DNA from: Saccoglossus kowalevskii
Lineage: Eukaryota; Hemichordata; Enteropneusta; Harrimaniidae
Length of the DNA: 29,559 bases
Direction of reading: 5' to 3'
NCBI RefSeq assembly: GCF_000003605.2
Contig: NW_003155237.1
Span: 1,366,781-1,396,339 of the forward strand
Each line of letters starts with the position of its first letter. Within the stretch, counting starts at the first letter, position 1. This document shows, piece by piece, positions 1 through 10,384 of the stretch. The position numbers and the translations under genes were made by a program. Under the pieces are notes generated by a model. That model had not been told where the DNA came from and did no database searches. It saw only the letters and a program-made list of their open reading frames with translations.

Positions 1-87
1 GGGACTAAAAAGCAAAGTATATCAGAACAAACCACGACTTGGCATAATATACAAGTTGGATGACGGCACAGGCAGAGTAGTAATCAC

Positions 88-238
88 CTCTGAACAGCAT
101 AAGCCCTGTGATCGTATAATCCACCTCAAGTAGCATTTCATTAGCAGACACAGAGAGAGAATGCAAGTGATCACTTATCGCATCGTCCAAATCACAGTTT
201 GATGGTGCTGACTCATTGCCAAGTTTGATTGGATGCGC
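88..238 (-). CDS. Candidate internal coding exon of an unidentified gene
   Basis: On the minus strand an intron-like TTTTCAACAG acceptor is followed by 50 open codons and a TTCAGAG|GTGATT donor, giving a 151-nt exon. The peptide begins AHPIKLGNESAPSNCDLDDA and contains SLSVSANEMLLEVDYTITG. An in-frame TGA lies just upstream of the acceptor with no ATG between, so this frame is only usable as a spliced internal exon. If the donor is not used the frame stays open to about base 5. The mixed composition looks like protein rather than low-complexity translation, but I recognise no family. A longer minus-strand ORF at 648-451 could be an upstream exon of the same gene. An open frame with chance splice signals is the main alternative. 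Confidence 0.3.
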
Positions 239-450
239 CTGTTGAAAACGCGCTCAATCAAATGCTGTGTAACATTGCGCGATAAGCTAAAGAATGAAAT
301 GGCGACGTGTAGCACAGTTACTTCAAAATTCTTCTAGTAACCGTGTGTGTTTAGGTGGTTTGCCAAACCAAAAAAACGGCACTGAATTTTTTCACCCAGT
401 TTACCACAATTTTTGATGCCAATGTTGCAGGCTGTTTGAGGCATACTTCG

Positions 451-648
451 TCAGCAAAGTGACAAATATATATGTCGACCATGTTTCAACAAAGTAATGA
501 AACTGTCAACTCTGGAAGAGTTGCACAATTTTCGTGATTTGCCACTCCCTGTCCTCGTTGCACCAAACTCATCCTTTTCAGCTAGTAATGCCTCGGTGAG
601 GCTTTTTATCTTGAATAACTGCATGATCTGTTCTGCCTGGGTCGCCAT
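451..648 (-). CDS. Possible N-terminal coding exon (65 codons), unidentified
   Basis: ATG at 648 opens a 65-codon frame starting MATQAEQIMQLFKIKSLTEA, followed by ALLAEKDEFGATRTGSGKSR, which is helix-like and lysine/glutamate-rich. The end of the frame (KHGRHIYLSLC, stop) loses this character. A +1 frame overlapping that end stays open for about 44 codons (MVDIYICHFADEV at its start), so a splice or frameshift could lie there. A weak donor TCCAGA|GTTGAC in phase 0 would fit the phase-0 acceptor of the candidate exon at 238-88. No family is recognised. The whole call could be a random ORF. Confidence 0.2.
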   Translation of the reverse strand: MATQAEQIMQLFKIKSLTEALLAEKDEFGATRTGSGKSRKLCNSSRVDSFITLLKHGRHIYLSLC

Positions 649-844
649 TAAAAAAACGGTCTACTATATTTTGATACAAAATAGCTGATTGGCTGTTTAT
701 ATTTTTGCCGCGTCTCTCCTCCTTGTCGATCAGGGAGTCTATTAAACACACACTGTAGTAGTTCAATATGCCAAAGTTAGTTTGGAGGGATGACCCAAAA
801 CAAACGTTCATTGGCCGGATGATGATGCACTTATGATAGCTTCT

Positions 845-1255
845 AAGTGGATGGTGTAGGACAGCAAGTACTGATGATGTTATAATAGATGTTGAAGAAG
901 ACATCTCGATGTATGTGCCAAATATGAATAAAAATGGTCCATAAGCCTTGGAGATATAGTATGGTCAGAAACCAAGATGGCCACCAGTCAGCCATTTTTG
1001 ACCTGATCGCAAAAGGAATCCTCATAGACAAAGCATGCATAAAATACCACATTTTCAAAAAAAACAAAATGGCTGCAAGTCAGCCATCTTGGATTGAATA
1101 AGTAAACCACTGCATGTTCATTTGGCACATGCAACAAAAAAACAGATTTGGTCCAAAGGGTTCTGAAATATGATTTTGTAAGGACAGACGAATGAACGGT
1201 TGGGAAGGAGACCAAATTATAATTCCCATTTTGAACTTTGTTCGAACAGGGACTA
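845..1255 (+). repeat. Dispersed repeat with 'aagatggc...cagtcagccat' hairpins, copy 1
   Basis: This block carries the same sequence blocks in the same order as 8005-8660: a 'tgtgccaaatatgaataaaaatgg' phrase, an inverted-repeat phrase (aaGATGGCcaccagtcaGCCATtttt and a second one near 1070-1090), 'aaaccactgcatgt', 'ggtccaaagggttctga', and a terminal phrase 'gagaccaaattataa'. It is an interspersed, internally tandem, non-coding repeat. The ORFs across it are shadows. Confidence 0.6.
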
Positions 1256-1376
1256 AAAAAATAATTGACTATTTGCATTAGCAAGTAACTCATTGCAAAA
1301 ATTCATCTCTCTTGTATAAAAATAAATAGACGCCAAAGAGGGCGCCATCACACACATAAAAACAAAAAGAATGCAC

Positions 1377-1587
1377 TACTGTGGAATACTTTATTTTCAC
1401 TGGAATTAATTTTCGCTGAAAAGGCTTTTTGGGCGTTTTGCTTGGAATTTATTTTCACTGATTTTTGATGAGGTTAATGTGAAATATAGAAAAAAAGTAT
1501 ATTCGCTGAATTTTATTTTCACGGAATCATCCTTTCAGCGAAAATAGCGAAAATAAATTCCAAGCGAAAATAAAGTATTCTACAGTA
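1377..1587 (+). mobile_element. Mariner-type MITE, 211-bp copy
   Basis: The element is bounded by TA dinucleotides and has long terminal inverted repeats. The left end reads CTGTGGAATACTTTATTTTC and the right end, reverse-complemented, CTGTAGAATACTTTATTTTC. Both arms continue with ggaattnattttcgct, so the arms pair over about 45 bases around a short unique core. TA target duplication and CTGTAG ends suggest mobilisation by a Tc1/mariner transposase. No transposase is present. A second, shorter copy lies at 18577-18690. Confidence 0.7.
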
Positions 1588-1673
1588 TATCATTACAGGG
1601 GATGCTGTTCACAATACTACACAATTCCACCTTGATTGACACATCAAGAGCATGAAACATTGTTTCAGTTAAA

Positions 1674-1679
1674 TTTATT
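1674..1679 (-). promoter_or_regulatory. Candidate AATAAA poly(A) signal of DNPH1 copy A
   Basis: The plus-strand TTTATT reads AATAAA on the minus strand, about 155 bases beyond the TGA of DNPH1 copy A. It is the first good hexamer after the stop. Supported by position only. Confidence 0.35.
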
Positions 1680-1831
1680 GATATAACTGCATCCCAACAA
1701 TATAGAAAGCATTTTGCAATAGAAAGTAATGTACATTCTACAACATTCAATATATAGATCTTCAAAAAAGTAATATTTACTACTATGACATTATACACCA
1801 CAATAATAGATAATAATTTTCACAGAAAGCA

Positions 1832-4800
1832 TCACAGGGCAGCAAAATAATCTTTGAATATTTTAGGTAATTCTTCTTCTTTGTAATCAAAGACTTTGAT
1901 AGAATCCCCGTCATGTGCACCTCGAATCATACAGGACAGCTCTTGGGAATGAAAAAAAAAAAAAAAAATGGTGGTAACATTTCAAAAAATACTCCAATAG
2001 ATTCATATATGTCTGCATTATAAAATGTATATTATTTTAAGATCTTGAAAAAATATTTATTTTTTTTCATTTTCACAACCACTACACATTGTACTCACTT
2101 TTTCCTGGGTTTGTTGGTCTGTACAGACAGAGAATTTTCTTCTTCATAGCAACAGCTCTACCAATTTCATACCCAACTCCAAGAGATGGTTGTGTTACTT
2201 CAGCTACAACAACTTGAAATAATGAACAGTAAAAACTGATTCTATTTGGGTGTAACTAAGGTTTCATCAGTTGAGTGTTTACAGTAGATGCAGATAAAGT
2301 AAAATGATGAATATTCATATATATGATAGTTACACAGAAGGAGATAAATTAATAAACTCAGTTCAACAGCATATCAGCTGTTTCTACTTTGGAAACTATT
2401 CTTTTTCACACCTAAATATTTTTTTAAATAATTTTCTATTAATTAAAACATAGATTAAATTACGATGATTTTAAAGTAACTAGAGGTATTGATTAACATT
2501 TTTTGAAGAATCAGAAATAAATTATGCATGTGACATTTAAAAAAGTGTTAATTAGCCCAATGCGATATGAGTTGACGAACCCTCACACCCACCAAAACTC
2601 TATGAATGTAAGTGAATTACCCACCATTTGAAGTCTCCAACCAGTCAATGTCTCGATCATGAATAAATTTAGCGTCAAGTTTTTCTGCTTCTGTAAAATA
2701 AAATCAAAGAAAGCTTAGAAAGAATTCCCGTGTGCTGAGAGTATTAGAGACACAGTAAAAATTAATTCAAAATTACTTGCACTTGAGATATTGATGGAAA
2801 AGCTGAAAACTAATTATGCAAATCAGAAAATTAAAATGAACAGATTTGAGTGTAAAACTAATAAGATATGCGCAATGTAACAGACCATCTATGTACCAAG
2901 TTTTATTGAAATGTTATCAAAAAATTATGAATTATTATGCTAATTAGGGAATTAATATGAACAGATTTTAACCCAAAACTGATCATATTTGTACATTGTC
3001 CTAGAGCATCTATGTACAAAGTTACAATGAAATGTTATGATTAGTACTCGAGATATCAAGGAAAAAGCTGAAAATGAAAATAATTATGCAAATTAGGTAA
3101 TTAATATACACAATTATTTACCCTAAAACTAATCAGGTCTCTGCATAGTCCTAGAGAACCTATGTACAAAGTTTCATTGAAATGTGATGATTAGTAGTTG
3201 ACTATCAGTGGGAAAGCCGAAAATTTACTAATCATTATGCAAATTAGGTAATTAATATACACAGATTTTCACCCAAACCTAATCAAAACCTAGCATTAGT
3301 TCAGAGCATCTATGAACCAAGTTTCATTGAAATCCAATGAGTGGTTCTTTAGATGTCAGTGGAACAGTCATGGAACAGCTAAAAATCAGCTAATTATCAT
3401 GCAAATTAGGTAATTAATATGCAAAGATTTTTACCAAAAACTAATCGAATCTGCGCATAAGGTCAGAACATCTATGTACCTAGTTTCATCAAAATTCAAT
3501 GAGTGGTTCTTTAGATATCAGTGTAACAGTCATGGAACAGCTAAAAATCAGCTAATTATCATGCAAATTAGGTAATTAATAAGCATGGATTTCTACCACA
3601 ACCTAATCAAATCTGCGCATTGGCCCAGAGCATCTATGCACCAAGCTTCATCAAAAACCGATGTATGGTTCTTGAGATATCAGTGGAACAGACGGACACA
3701 CATACACACACACACATACACATACAGACAAGCTAACTGCAAAGACTCCCATTGTGTGCTTTGCACACAGGAGTAAAAAAAAAACAAGATATGATAGTGT
3801 TTTCAATTTTCCAGCTATGTCATTTACCGGTATATTGTCACATTTACTGGTGATATTTTAGTATCTGGTTTTTGTTACACTACTTATTTTTCTAACTTAT
3901 CTTTAAAGTGCAATAGTCATTCATTACATTATTTTCAAGGAGAGCTAGTCCCATGTGTGACATATACAATGTTTATAAATTCATTGTTTGTTTACATTTT
4001 TTATCAGTGGCATCTAAAAATTAGATACATAATAAGTCCAGTATTGCTTTTTCGGTTTGAAAATCATTGCTAATAATACTTGTATGCATAGTGACAAGTT
4101 CTAAGCTTCGTTTCAAATTGCAAGAATGACATTGAATAGATCTTTGATGACATTCTTATAATAATAATATTGTTAATGGTATACAAATAAAAATATACGG
4201 TAATACATGGGAATGGCAAGCTGTTGGTCTTTTTATTTCCTTTCTACAAAAAACTGTATATATACCGGTTTATTATTTGACAAAAATAATCAATAATTTA
4301 GATTAAAACAACATTGACACATCAGCAAGTCAATGAAATTTCACATCAAAACAAAAGGAAAGATTGAAGGCATGAAATATTAATAATGTAAATTAATTAA
4401 AATAAGTTTGAGCCTTTTCAAACATAATAAAGCTCAACTACAAGTATGCAAATGCAATAAATTTACTATTTTATAATACTTTCATCATACACACGTAAGC
4501 AATTTCCTTCAGTCAAAACAGTGGTTGAAATACAACTGCAACATACAGAGTTGACTTGTTCTTCTATTATGTATCAGCAAATTATTGCACATCAATTATA
4601 ATATAAAAATAATCATTTTAATAAACTATCACATACAAGTATCTCTGAGTAAGGTATATATAGTATTTTAATTTTACAGCATGAGGTATATATAACTATT
4701 TTAGTTTGGATGTCGGGGTATATATTTTTGATCAGTTTTGCAACTTGAGGTATATATAGAATTGTATTTGGTCAGCCTAATGTATATATCCTTTACCTCA

Positions 4801-6012
4801 AAATTCTTAACTGCCAATTAGCTCACTTCATCCAACTGTGAGGTAGAAACAAATATTTTTTTCTTTCACAAAGTGAGTATTTGACTGGGTTTCCAGTTTG
4901 AAATTTGCAGGTTTTTTTTCTATTGACTGAAACAGAAAATCACCCCGTCCCTCCCAAGGGGTAATATGATTGATAGAACCTTATTGAAATACATTGGCAG
5001 TTTATAGAAATTTTTTTTGTAGTTTTTAAGTTTGACAGCCTGAGGTATATATAGTAATTCAAAATGAAATAATCTAATAGAGGTCTACCCAAGGTACATG
5101 TACATATATACTGAGTATCAAATTGAACTAGCAGTTATCAGGAAGAGACCAAATAGCATTTTTTATAAAAAAATGACAAAAATATTCAAAAAGTAACGTA
5201 AATGAAAGTATTGTAACAAAGTGTTCAAATAAAGGTCCACCCAAGGTACACACATAAGTATCTAACCAATATGAGAGGTGGTTTTCATAACAGCATATTT
5301 CACTAGAAACGACACAATGTATAAATGTATAAAAGCAAAAGAGTTAGCAGTTTTAAAGGAGAAGTCATTTAAAGGAACAGTTGACACAGGAGGAGGCATG
5401 CCAAACAACGACGATGGAAAATCACCTATATCAACAGTTCCAAATGGGCTTTTTATCTCTGATCACATCAAAGCTAAAAATTCCATAAATATTATCATGG
5501 TACTGTGAAAGAGAAATAATCAGCTTTCACTAAACCTAAGTATTGGAGTACAATATGCAACTTGTATGTACAGTAATATCTAATCCTACCTTTCAAATTT
5601 AGCTAGTATATCGGTAACTTGGCTTAATTTAAAACCAACAGAGCTTAATTATCAAAATAGTCTAGTACCATTTTAAATACATGTGCAGAGTAACCTGACA
5701 GTGAAATATTGAAATTATTGATGAAAATGATACTCACTGTTAGAACAAATAACCAGCTGAGAACGAGCAGTAGTTAATTTACACCGGAACTGTATTGTAT
5801 ATACTAGTATTATGAACATTAATAAAAATACACAAAGTGTTACAATTTTTAATTAAATGAGATTGAATGTTACCTTTTTCAATTTCAACTTTCCCAACAT
5901 GTTCTGTCAGTACCTCCCCATATTCCTGTAGTTGTTTAATAATTCTGGCATAGAGATTGGCATCTTGGCGGCCGCCGTGTATACTTCCACAAAAATATAT
6001 ATTTAGACTCAT
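1832..6012 (-). CDS. DNPH1: 2'-deoxynucleoside 5'-phosphate N-hydrolase 1 (DNPH1/Rcl), copy A, four exons
   Basis: Coding exons on the minus strand are 6012-5874 (139 nt), 2690-2625 (66), 2212-2099 (114) and 1941-1832 (110). Each junction is GT-AG and each intron is phase 1, giving 142 aa. DNPH1 hydrolyses the N-glycosidic bond of deoxynucleoside monophosphates, including 5-hydroxymethyl-dUMP, in nucleotide-pool clean-up. It belongs to the nucleoside 2-deoxyribosyltransferase fold. Visible signatures are [13 protein letters not shown] (Y6, S10), the HDRDIDW segment (D60), [20 protein letters not shown] with the nucleophile-type E84, and [12 protein letters not shown] (S109). These match the Tyr/Ser/Asp/Glu/Ser active-site set known from mammalian Rcl. 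The protein is shorter than human DNPH1 mainly at both tails. Its first intron (5873-2691) is 3.2 kb and full of tandem repeats. An AG acceptor (TTTTATTCAG) ends 14 bases 5' of the ATG, so an untranslated upstream exon is likely. A paralogue lies at 26565-24871. Family assignment is firm. Exon limits rest on phase agreement and homology. Confidence 0.93.
2755..3785 (+). repeat. Degenerate tandem array, unit about 120-162 bp, in DNPH1A intron 1
   Basis: Six 'atgcaaattaggtaattaat' anchors occur at 2816, 2937, 3086, 3237, 3399 and 3561, spaced 121, 149, 151, 162 and 162 bases. Each unit also has 'agagcatctatgtaccaag', 'tttcattgaaat' and 'agatatcagtggaa'. The rightmost units are the most alike. 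The array ends in 'gacggac', a CA-rich microsatellite and a short A-tract, the usual ending of this kind of invertebrate interspersed repeat. It is non-coding. Confidence 0.8.
3696..3727 (+). repeat. (CA)n-rich microsatellite
   Basis: A run of ca/cata dinucleotides closes the tandem array in DNPH1A intron 1. Confidence 0.8.
4653..4812 (+). repeat. Five diverged 32-bp tandem units headed by GGTATATATA
   Basis: The motif ggtatatat(a/t) begins at 4653, 4685, 4717 and 4749, with a decayed tgtatatat at 4781: exactly 32 bases apart each time, although the rest of each unit has drifted strongly. One more 'cctgaggtatatatag' stands alone at 5044. It lies inside intron 1 of DNPH1 copy A. It is non-coding. 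Confidence 0.75.
5080..5255 (+). repeat. Pair of related phrases 'aggtc(t/c)acccaaggtaca'
   Basis: Near-identical 20-base phrases at about 5080-5100 and 5231-5250, some 150 bases apart, mark a short diverged duplication in DNPH1A intron 1. The rest of the interval is AT-rich sequence with no coding signal that I trust. Confidence 0.4.
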
Positions 6013-6081
6013 TTTGTACCTTGTCCTGAATAAAAGCTGGAAGAGTGAATGTTCAACCACATCAATTTATCAGGTTGTCAG

Positions 6082-6193
6082 AAAATGGTCACACCTATTT
6101 AACCCAAGGGGTGGTTCCGCATTTATCATTAGTTTGGCAATGGTCACAACCATTTTTATACAGGGGGGTGGTAGCATATCATTTATTTATAGA
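6082..6193 (+). repeat. 55-bp tandem dimer just 5' of DNPH1 copy A
   Basis: Two head-to-tail units share atggtcaca(c/a)c(t/c)att, a g-rich ggggtggt core and catttatc. The atggtc phrases start at 6085 and 6140, 55 bases apart. It lies 70-180 bases upstream of the DNPH1A ATG, in the promoter or 5' leader region. Confidence 0.55.
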
Positions 6194-6199
6194 AATTGA

Positions 6200-8000
6200 T
6201 TCCATGGGAAACAAATATACAAAAACATATTTTGATACTAATCAATATTGGTGATCAATATAAAACATCAACAGAACTCTAGCACCCAATTAAAATCTAA
6301 AACGTCGTTATTTTTCTTCAATAGAAACCGAAAAGAATGCAGCTTACTTCAGATTTACTCAAATTTGTGTGCTAGTATACATGAACAAATGTTGATATAT
6401 AAGTAGTGAATTGTTTCAGAATATTATAAAAACATTATGGTAGTCAAGTAATGCACTCCCACAAAACAAAATAAAGAACACCTACTAGAAACAAATTTTG
6501 TTCTTGTCTTTGAAAACTCAACTTCATCACTAAAATTGTTCATATCTATAACGCATTTCAATCAAGGAATGAAAATGCCATTTGATATGTAACACTTGCT
6601 TTATCCTATTAACAACTAACTTTCTTTTTGTAGTAGTAGTTATCACAACTAATCTTTATCGCTATTAACTGATAGAAACATTGTATTTCTAAGGATGCAA
6701 TAAAGTTATTATTATTATTATTATTATCTAAGTGATAAGTAGGCATTACCCGGTATGTCAAATATTTTATGAGGTCGCATATTCCCTTTGGTCAACCAAA
6801 GTTATGTATCTATAATGAACATATATGAGGTAGGTCTACTTGAGATAACTATATATTCAATAGCAAAACAATCAGACTTTTCAAGAAGAAGTCAAAAATG
6901 TAAAAAATGTACACGGACACCGACCGGACGAACGATGAAAGACAGATGACGAAGGACAATCGGCAATATTAAGGTTGTACAATGCACAATACTCCAAAGC
7001 GGTCGTCAATTTGGCGCAAAACACAATTTATATTTCCACATGGTGAATTGCGAAGCATTGTGATATCGCATCTATCAGAATATTTTATGTTATCTTCAGC
7101 TTTACCACGCTTTTTTTCAATAAACTGAATCATGGATATACTAATTGTCAAGGTTATATTTTTTTTGTCTCCACAAATCAAATTTAAGTACCACTAAATA
7201 CGCCCCTAATTAGACTTCCCTCAGTGTGTATCTTTTAGCGCCAGCATAAAATGTAGAAGCACTTAGTTTGAAAGGAATATAGTTTATTAGTATACATACT
7301 ACAATGTACGGAAATATACAATTTATTGGAAAGTTCAAAGGTAAAACCATCTTGCCTTTTCAAAGTATAATGGGGATGTCAAATTCAAATTTGACTTGTT
7401 CCAATTATAATCAGACACAATGAGGTTATACTGATAAAGATAAAATAATAATAATATTGATATAAACGAAAACAATAGAAAACAGTTACGTTAACAGTTA
7501 TGTTAAACAGTTACGAAGAGGGCTGAAATACCCACAAAATAACAGGAAAGTAACCAAGCTACTAGAAACAATGTACCGGGTACGGCAGTTATGCACTGCG
7601 TTTTATGTCAAAGGGGTATTACCTGCACTTGAGACTCAAAGTAACAAGCTCTTCAAATGTCCAGTCTGTGAGATATCGGCATAATATGTCACACATCAAA
7701 AAGTCAATTTGAAAAAAAAAAAAACTGAGGCAGATGTAGATGCATGGTATCAAAACATTTAAAATATACTTGTATTTGGAATGGAAATATTATGTTCAAA
7801 TGAAATATTCTAGTATCACACTACAAGTAATTGTAATTAAATAACACACAACAGATGACATACTTCAACACAAACATCTAAAACTGAAGTGACAAGTCAT
7901 TGAAAATGACACAGTCCCCGTTAAATTTTTGAAAGTTCTCTTTTTGCTCGTCATATTAAAGCGGAGGGGTTGTTGTGAGCGTGTCCTTGAAACTTGAGTT
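6200..8000. other. Gene-free intergenic stretch
   Basis: AT-rich sequence with a short (TTA)n microsatellite at 6706-6727 and a 'cggacaccgaccggacgaacg' remnant near 6915. Open frames are short, lack family similarity and are not flanked by convincing splice sites. I see no RNA gene here. Confidence 0.6.
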
Positions 8001-8004
8001 CCAA

Positions 8005-8660
8005 GTGGCGTATACAACAGATTGTTTATTTACATCAAAACATGTGTTCCGTGTAGTAGTAATATGGCCAAAAATAAAAACAGCCGTTATTCGGCCATCT
8101 TTGATCTGATTATGAAACACACTGATATGTATGATGTATGTACCAAATACGAATGAAAATGGTACATAAATTGTGGAATATAGTAGTAAGGCCAAAAAGT
8201 CAGATGGCTGTCAATCGGCCATCCTTGACTAGATTTTGAAACAAATTGTCATGGACATGCGTCCTAACATGTATAAAGTACATGTATGTGCCAAATTCGA
8301 ATGAAAACTGACAGAGCACGTTCAAGATACCGCATAAAAAAAACAAGATGCCTGTCAGTCGACCATCTTTGATCCAATTGCGAAATAAATCGTCATGGAC
8401 ATGTATCCTAACATGTATAATCTATGTACCAAGTTTGAATGAAAACTGACAAAGCATGTCCAAAATACAACATTTTCAAAAAACAAGATGGCTGCCAGTC
8501 GGCCATTTTCAATCGAATCGCTAAACCACTGCATGTGCATATGTCCCACATAAAGTACTAGGCACATGCAAAGAATGAACGGAATCGGTCCAAGGGATTC
8601 TGAGATACGACTCCGGACGGACGCACAGACGGAGACCGAATTATAAGTCCCCGTTTTGAA
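8005..8660 (+). repeat. Dispersed repeat with 'aagatggc...cagtcggccat' hairpins, copy 2, internally tandem
   Basis: About four units of 130-140 bases repeat a GATGGC-x-CAGTC(G/A)GCCATC inverted phrase, 'gatttgaaacaaatcgtcatggacatg', 'cctaacatgtataa', and 'taccaaattcgaatgaaaactgac'. The right end shares the terminal phrases seen at 845-1255, including aaaccactgcatgt and cgacggagaccgaattataa. It is a non-coding interspersed repeat. Confidence 0.7.
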
Positions 8661-8670
8661 TTGGGGGCAT

Positions 8671-8776
8671 TTCGCCCAATTACCACTTCGCCCGAACGGT
8701 TTCGCCCGATTACCTGTTCGCCCGATTACCATTTCGCCCGATTGCCATTTCGCCCGATTACCAGTTCGCCTGATTC
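8671..8776 (+). repeat. 16-bp minisatellite 'ttcgcccgattaccat', seven units
   Basis: The ttcgcc phrase starts at 8671, 8687, 8701, 8717, 8733, 8749 and 8765, a 16-base period with one 14-base unit. It abuts the end of the preceding dispersed repeat. Open frames across it are translated repeat, not genes. Confidence 0.85.
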
Positions 8777-9434
8777 CTTGTATGTTTGGTATTTACGTGT
8801 AGTCAAAACAAGATAACGTAGAAGTCGAAATTTGTTTTTATAAGGTGACAAATGTGAAGTTTACAACAGGGTTGTAACGTAATTTTATGCCATTGCGGCC
8901 ATCTTGTGTGGGTCATACCATTTGTGTATTGGGAGGAAACAATGAGTTGAGGGACAGTCACACCTTTTTGTTTGATGGTGGTAGTTCCTTTAGTTAAATG
9001 CCAATATAATACCCAAAGTTCGGAGACCGTCACAATTACTTGATTGCAGAACCACCTTTTATTTAGGCCAGTGATCTCGATAATAAAGACACCGTGTCAG
9101 GAACATTCGATGTACTAGTCAGGGCTTTTTTAGATAATGTTGACTGTGGTCGATTTCATGTTAGACAATTAATCGTTTCGCAACTATTAAATTTGAAAGC
9201 AACTTTCATGATTATCATGATTGGGCCCGGGGTTTAAGCAATGTGCCCACTTGAAAATGAAATAACTGCAACCTCCCGGAGTTCTTGAAATTAAAAAAAA
9301 ATAACAAAAGCTAATATGCCCAGTGTAAAAATAAAAAACATTTTAAAAGTTTGTGTACATGCATTTTACTATTTAAAAAACAAATTCATTGAAAACAGTA
9401 AATCACTTCACCACGTAAAACTTGCATTTATTTT

Positions 9435-9805
9435 GTAATGAAAGATTAGCACAGAGATAAACCCCATTAACAGCGGTACACTTTCGTAATAAAAGATTAA
9501 CACTGGGAGAGACTCCGTTAACAGCGGTACACTTTCGTTATAAAAGATTCAAGCGAGAGGGTCGTCACCTGCGCACGCGCAAGAATTGAGTCCCAAGCGA
9601 CGATAACAACACACGCTGAACGCAAAGGTTCATGCGTAGACGCTTGTTTGTAAACAATGACACGCTATGGCCATCTGACGCATGCGCAGGTGACGACTCC
9701 CCCGCTTTAACACTGGGGTAGGCCCCGTTAACAGCAATACACCTTTGTAATGAAAGATTAGCACTGAGATAAACCCCATTAAACAGCGGTACACTTTCGT
9801 AATGG
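9435..9805 (+). repeat. 51-bp satellite, five units, interrupted by a MITE
   Basis: Units carry g(t/a)aat-aaagatta(g/a)cac(a/t)g, acccc(a/g)ttaacagcggtacacttt. Equivalent g(t/a)at phrases fall at 9435, 9486, 9537, 9747 and 9799. The third step is 210 bases. Removing the 160-base MITE plus target duplication at 9551-9710 leaves 50, in step with the 51-base period. Confidence 0.85.
9551..9710 (-). mobile_element. TTAA-flanked MITE family 1, copy 1 (inverted)
   Basis: Terminal inverted repeats: the left end reads AGCGAGAGGGTCGTCACCTG and the right end, reverse-complemented, AGCGGGGGAGTCGTCACCTG. The right flank is TTAA (9707-9710) and the left flank is TTCA, a one-base decay. Neighbouring satellite units show the uninterrupted site gaTTAAcactgg, so target duplication of TTAA is directly visible. 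TTAA specificity points to a piggyBac or Kolobok transposase. The interior is non-coding. Relatives are at 12396-12556 and 23920-24074 in the opposite orientation. Confidence 0.85.
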
Positions 9806-10384
9806 AACACTGGGACACGCCTCATCATCAGCACAATGTTAAAAAGAAAAAAAATCTGAAATGTGAAATCCTATTGTATTCAGGTAAACGAATCTTTGCC
9901 AACAAAGACCCTACTCAACTTCTGTAGACAAATCTATGTAACTCACCGTAGTCCTAGTATTTTTATTTTTATATTTCCATTGAACAAGCCAATGGAATCA
10001 ACACATGAGTGAAAGAAACACAGACAACATATTTATTGTAACATTTATTGTATACACACATTCGTCAGTTTAAAACATTTTCAAGTATGACTGTCAATGG
10101 CCAATTTAGCGTCATTTTTCACATGACGTTTGCCGAATGCACACATATAGCACGTAATATGTGCGTTGAAATATCACCATGACCAAGTGTTAAATCATTA
10201 TTCCATTATGACACAATATGTAAATATCTTTAGACTCTACAAGATAAAAAAGAAATGAAATATTTATTATTTCGGAGTGTCTCGTGCCACGGGCGTGGCA
10301 GGAGACAATGTGGCTATTGCCACGTCCCGGAAGTAAACGTACCGACGTTCTATGTGTAGTTTTGGCCGTCATATACAGATTTTT

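Noticed and set aside
2755-3785. Possible CRISPR-like array or coding repeat
   Set aside because: Units are long, unequal and diverged throughout, with no constant repeat and unique spacer pattern; the host is clearly an animal.
5355-5385. TTTTAAAGGAGAAGTCATTTAAAGGAACAG phrase as a further TTAA MITE end
   Set aside because: It resembles the AGGGGAAGTC terminus, but no matching opposite end lies within a few hundred bases.
8355-8732. 125-codon minus-strand ORF with NRAKPFGRSGNWAK repeats
   Set aside because: It is the translated TTCGCCC minisatellite plus dispersed repeat, with no conserved protein features.
9565-9834. Minus-strand ORFs with repeated VxLLTG-like segments
   Set aside because: They translate the 51-bp satellite and the MITE inside it.
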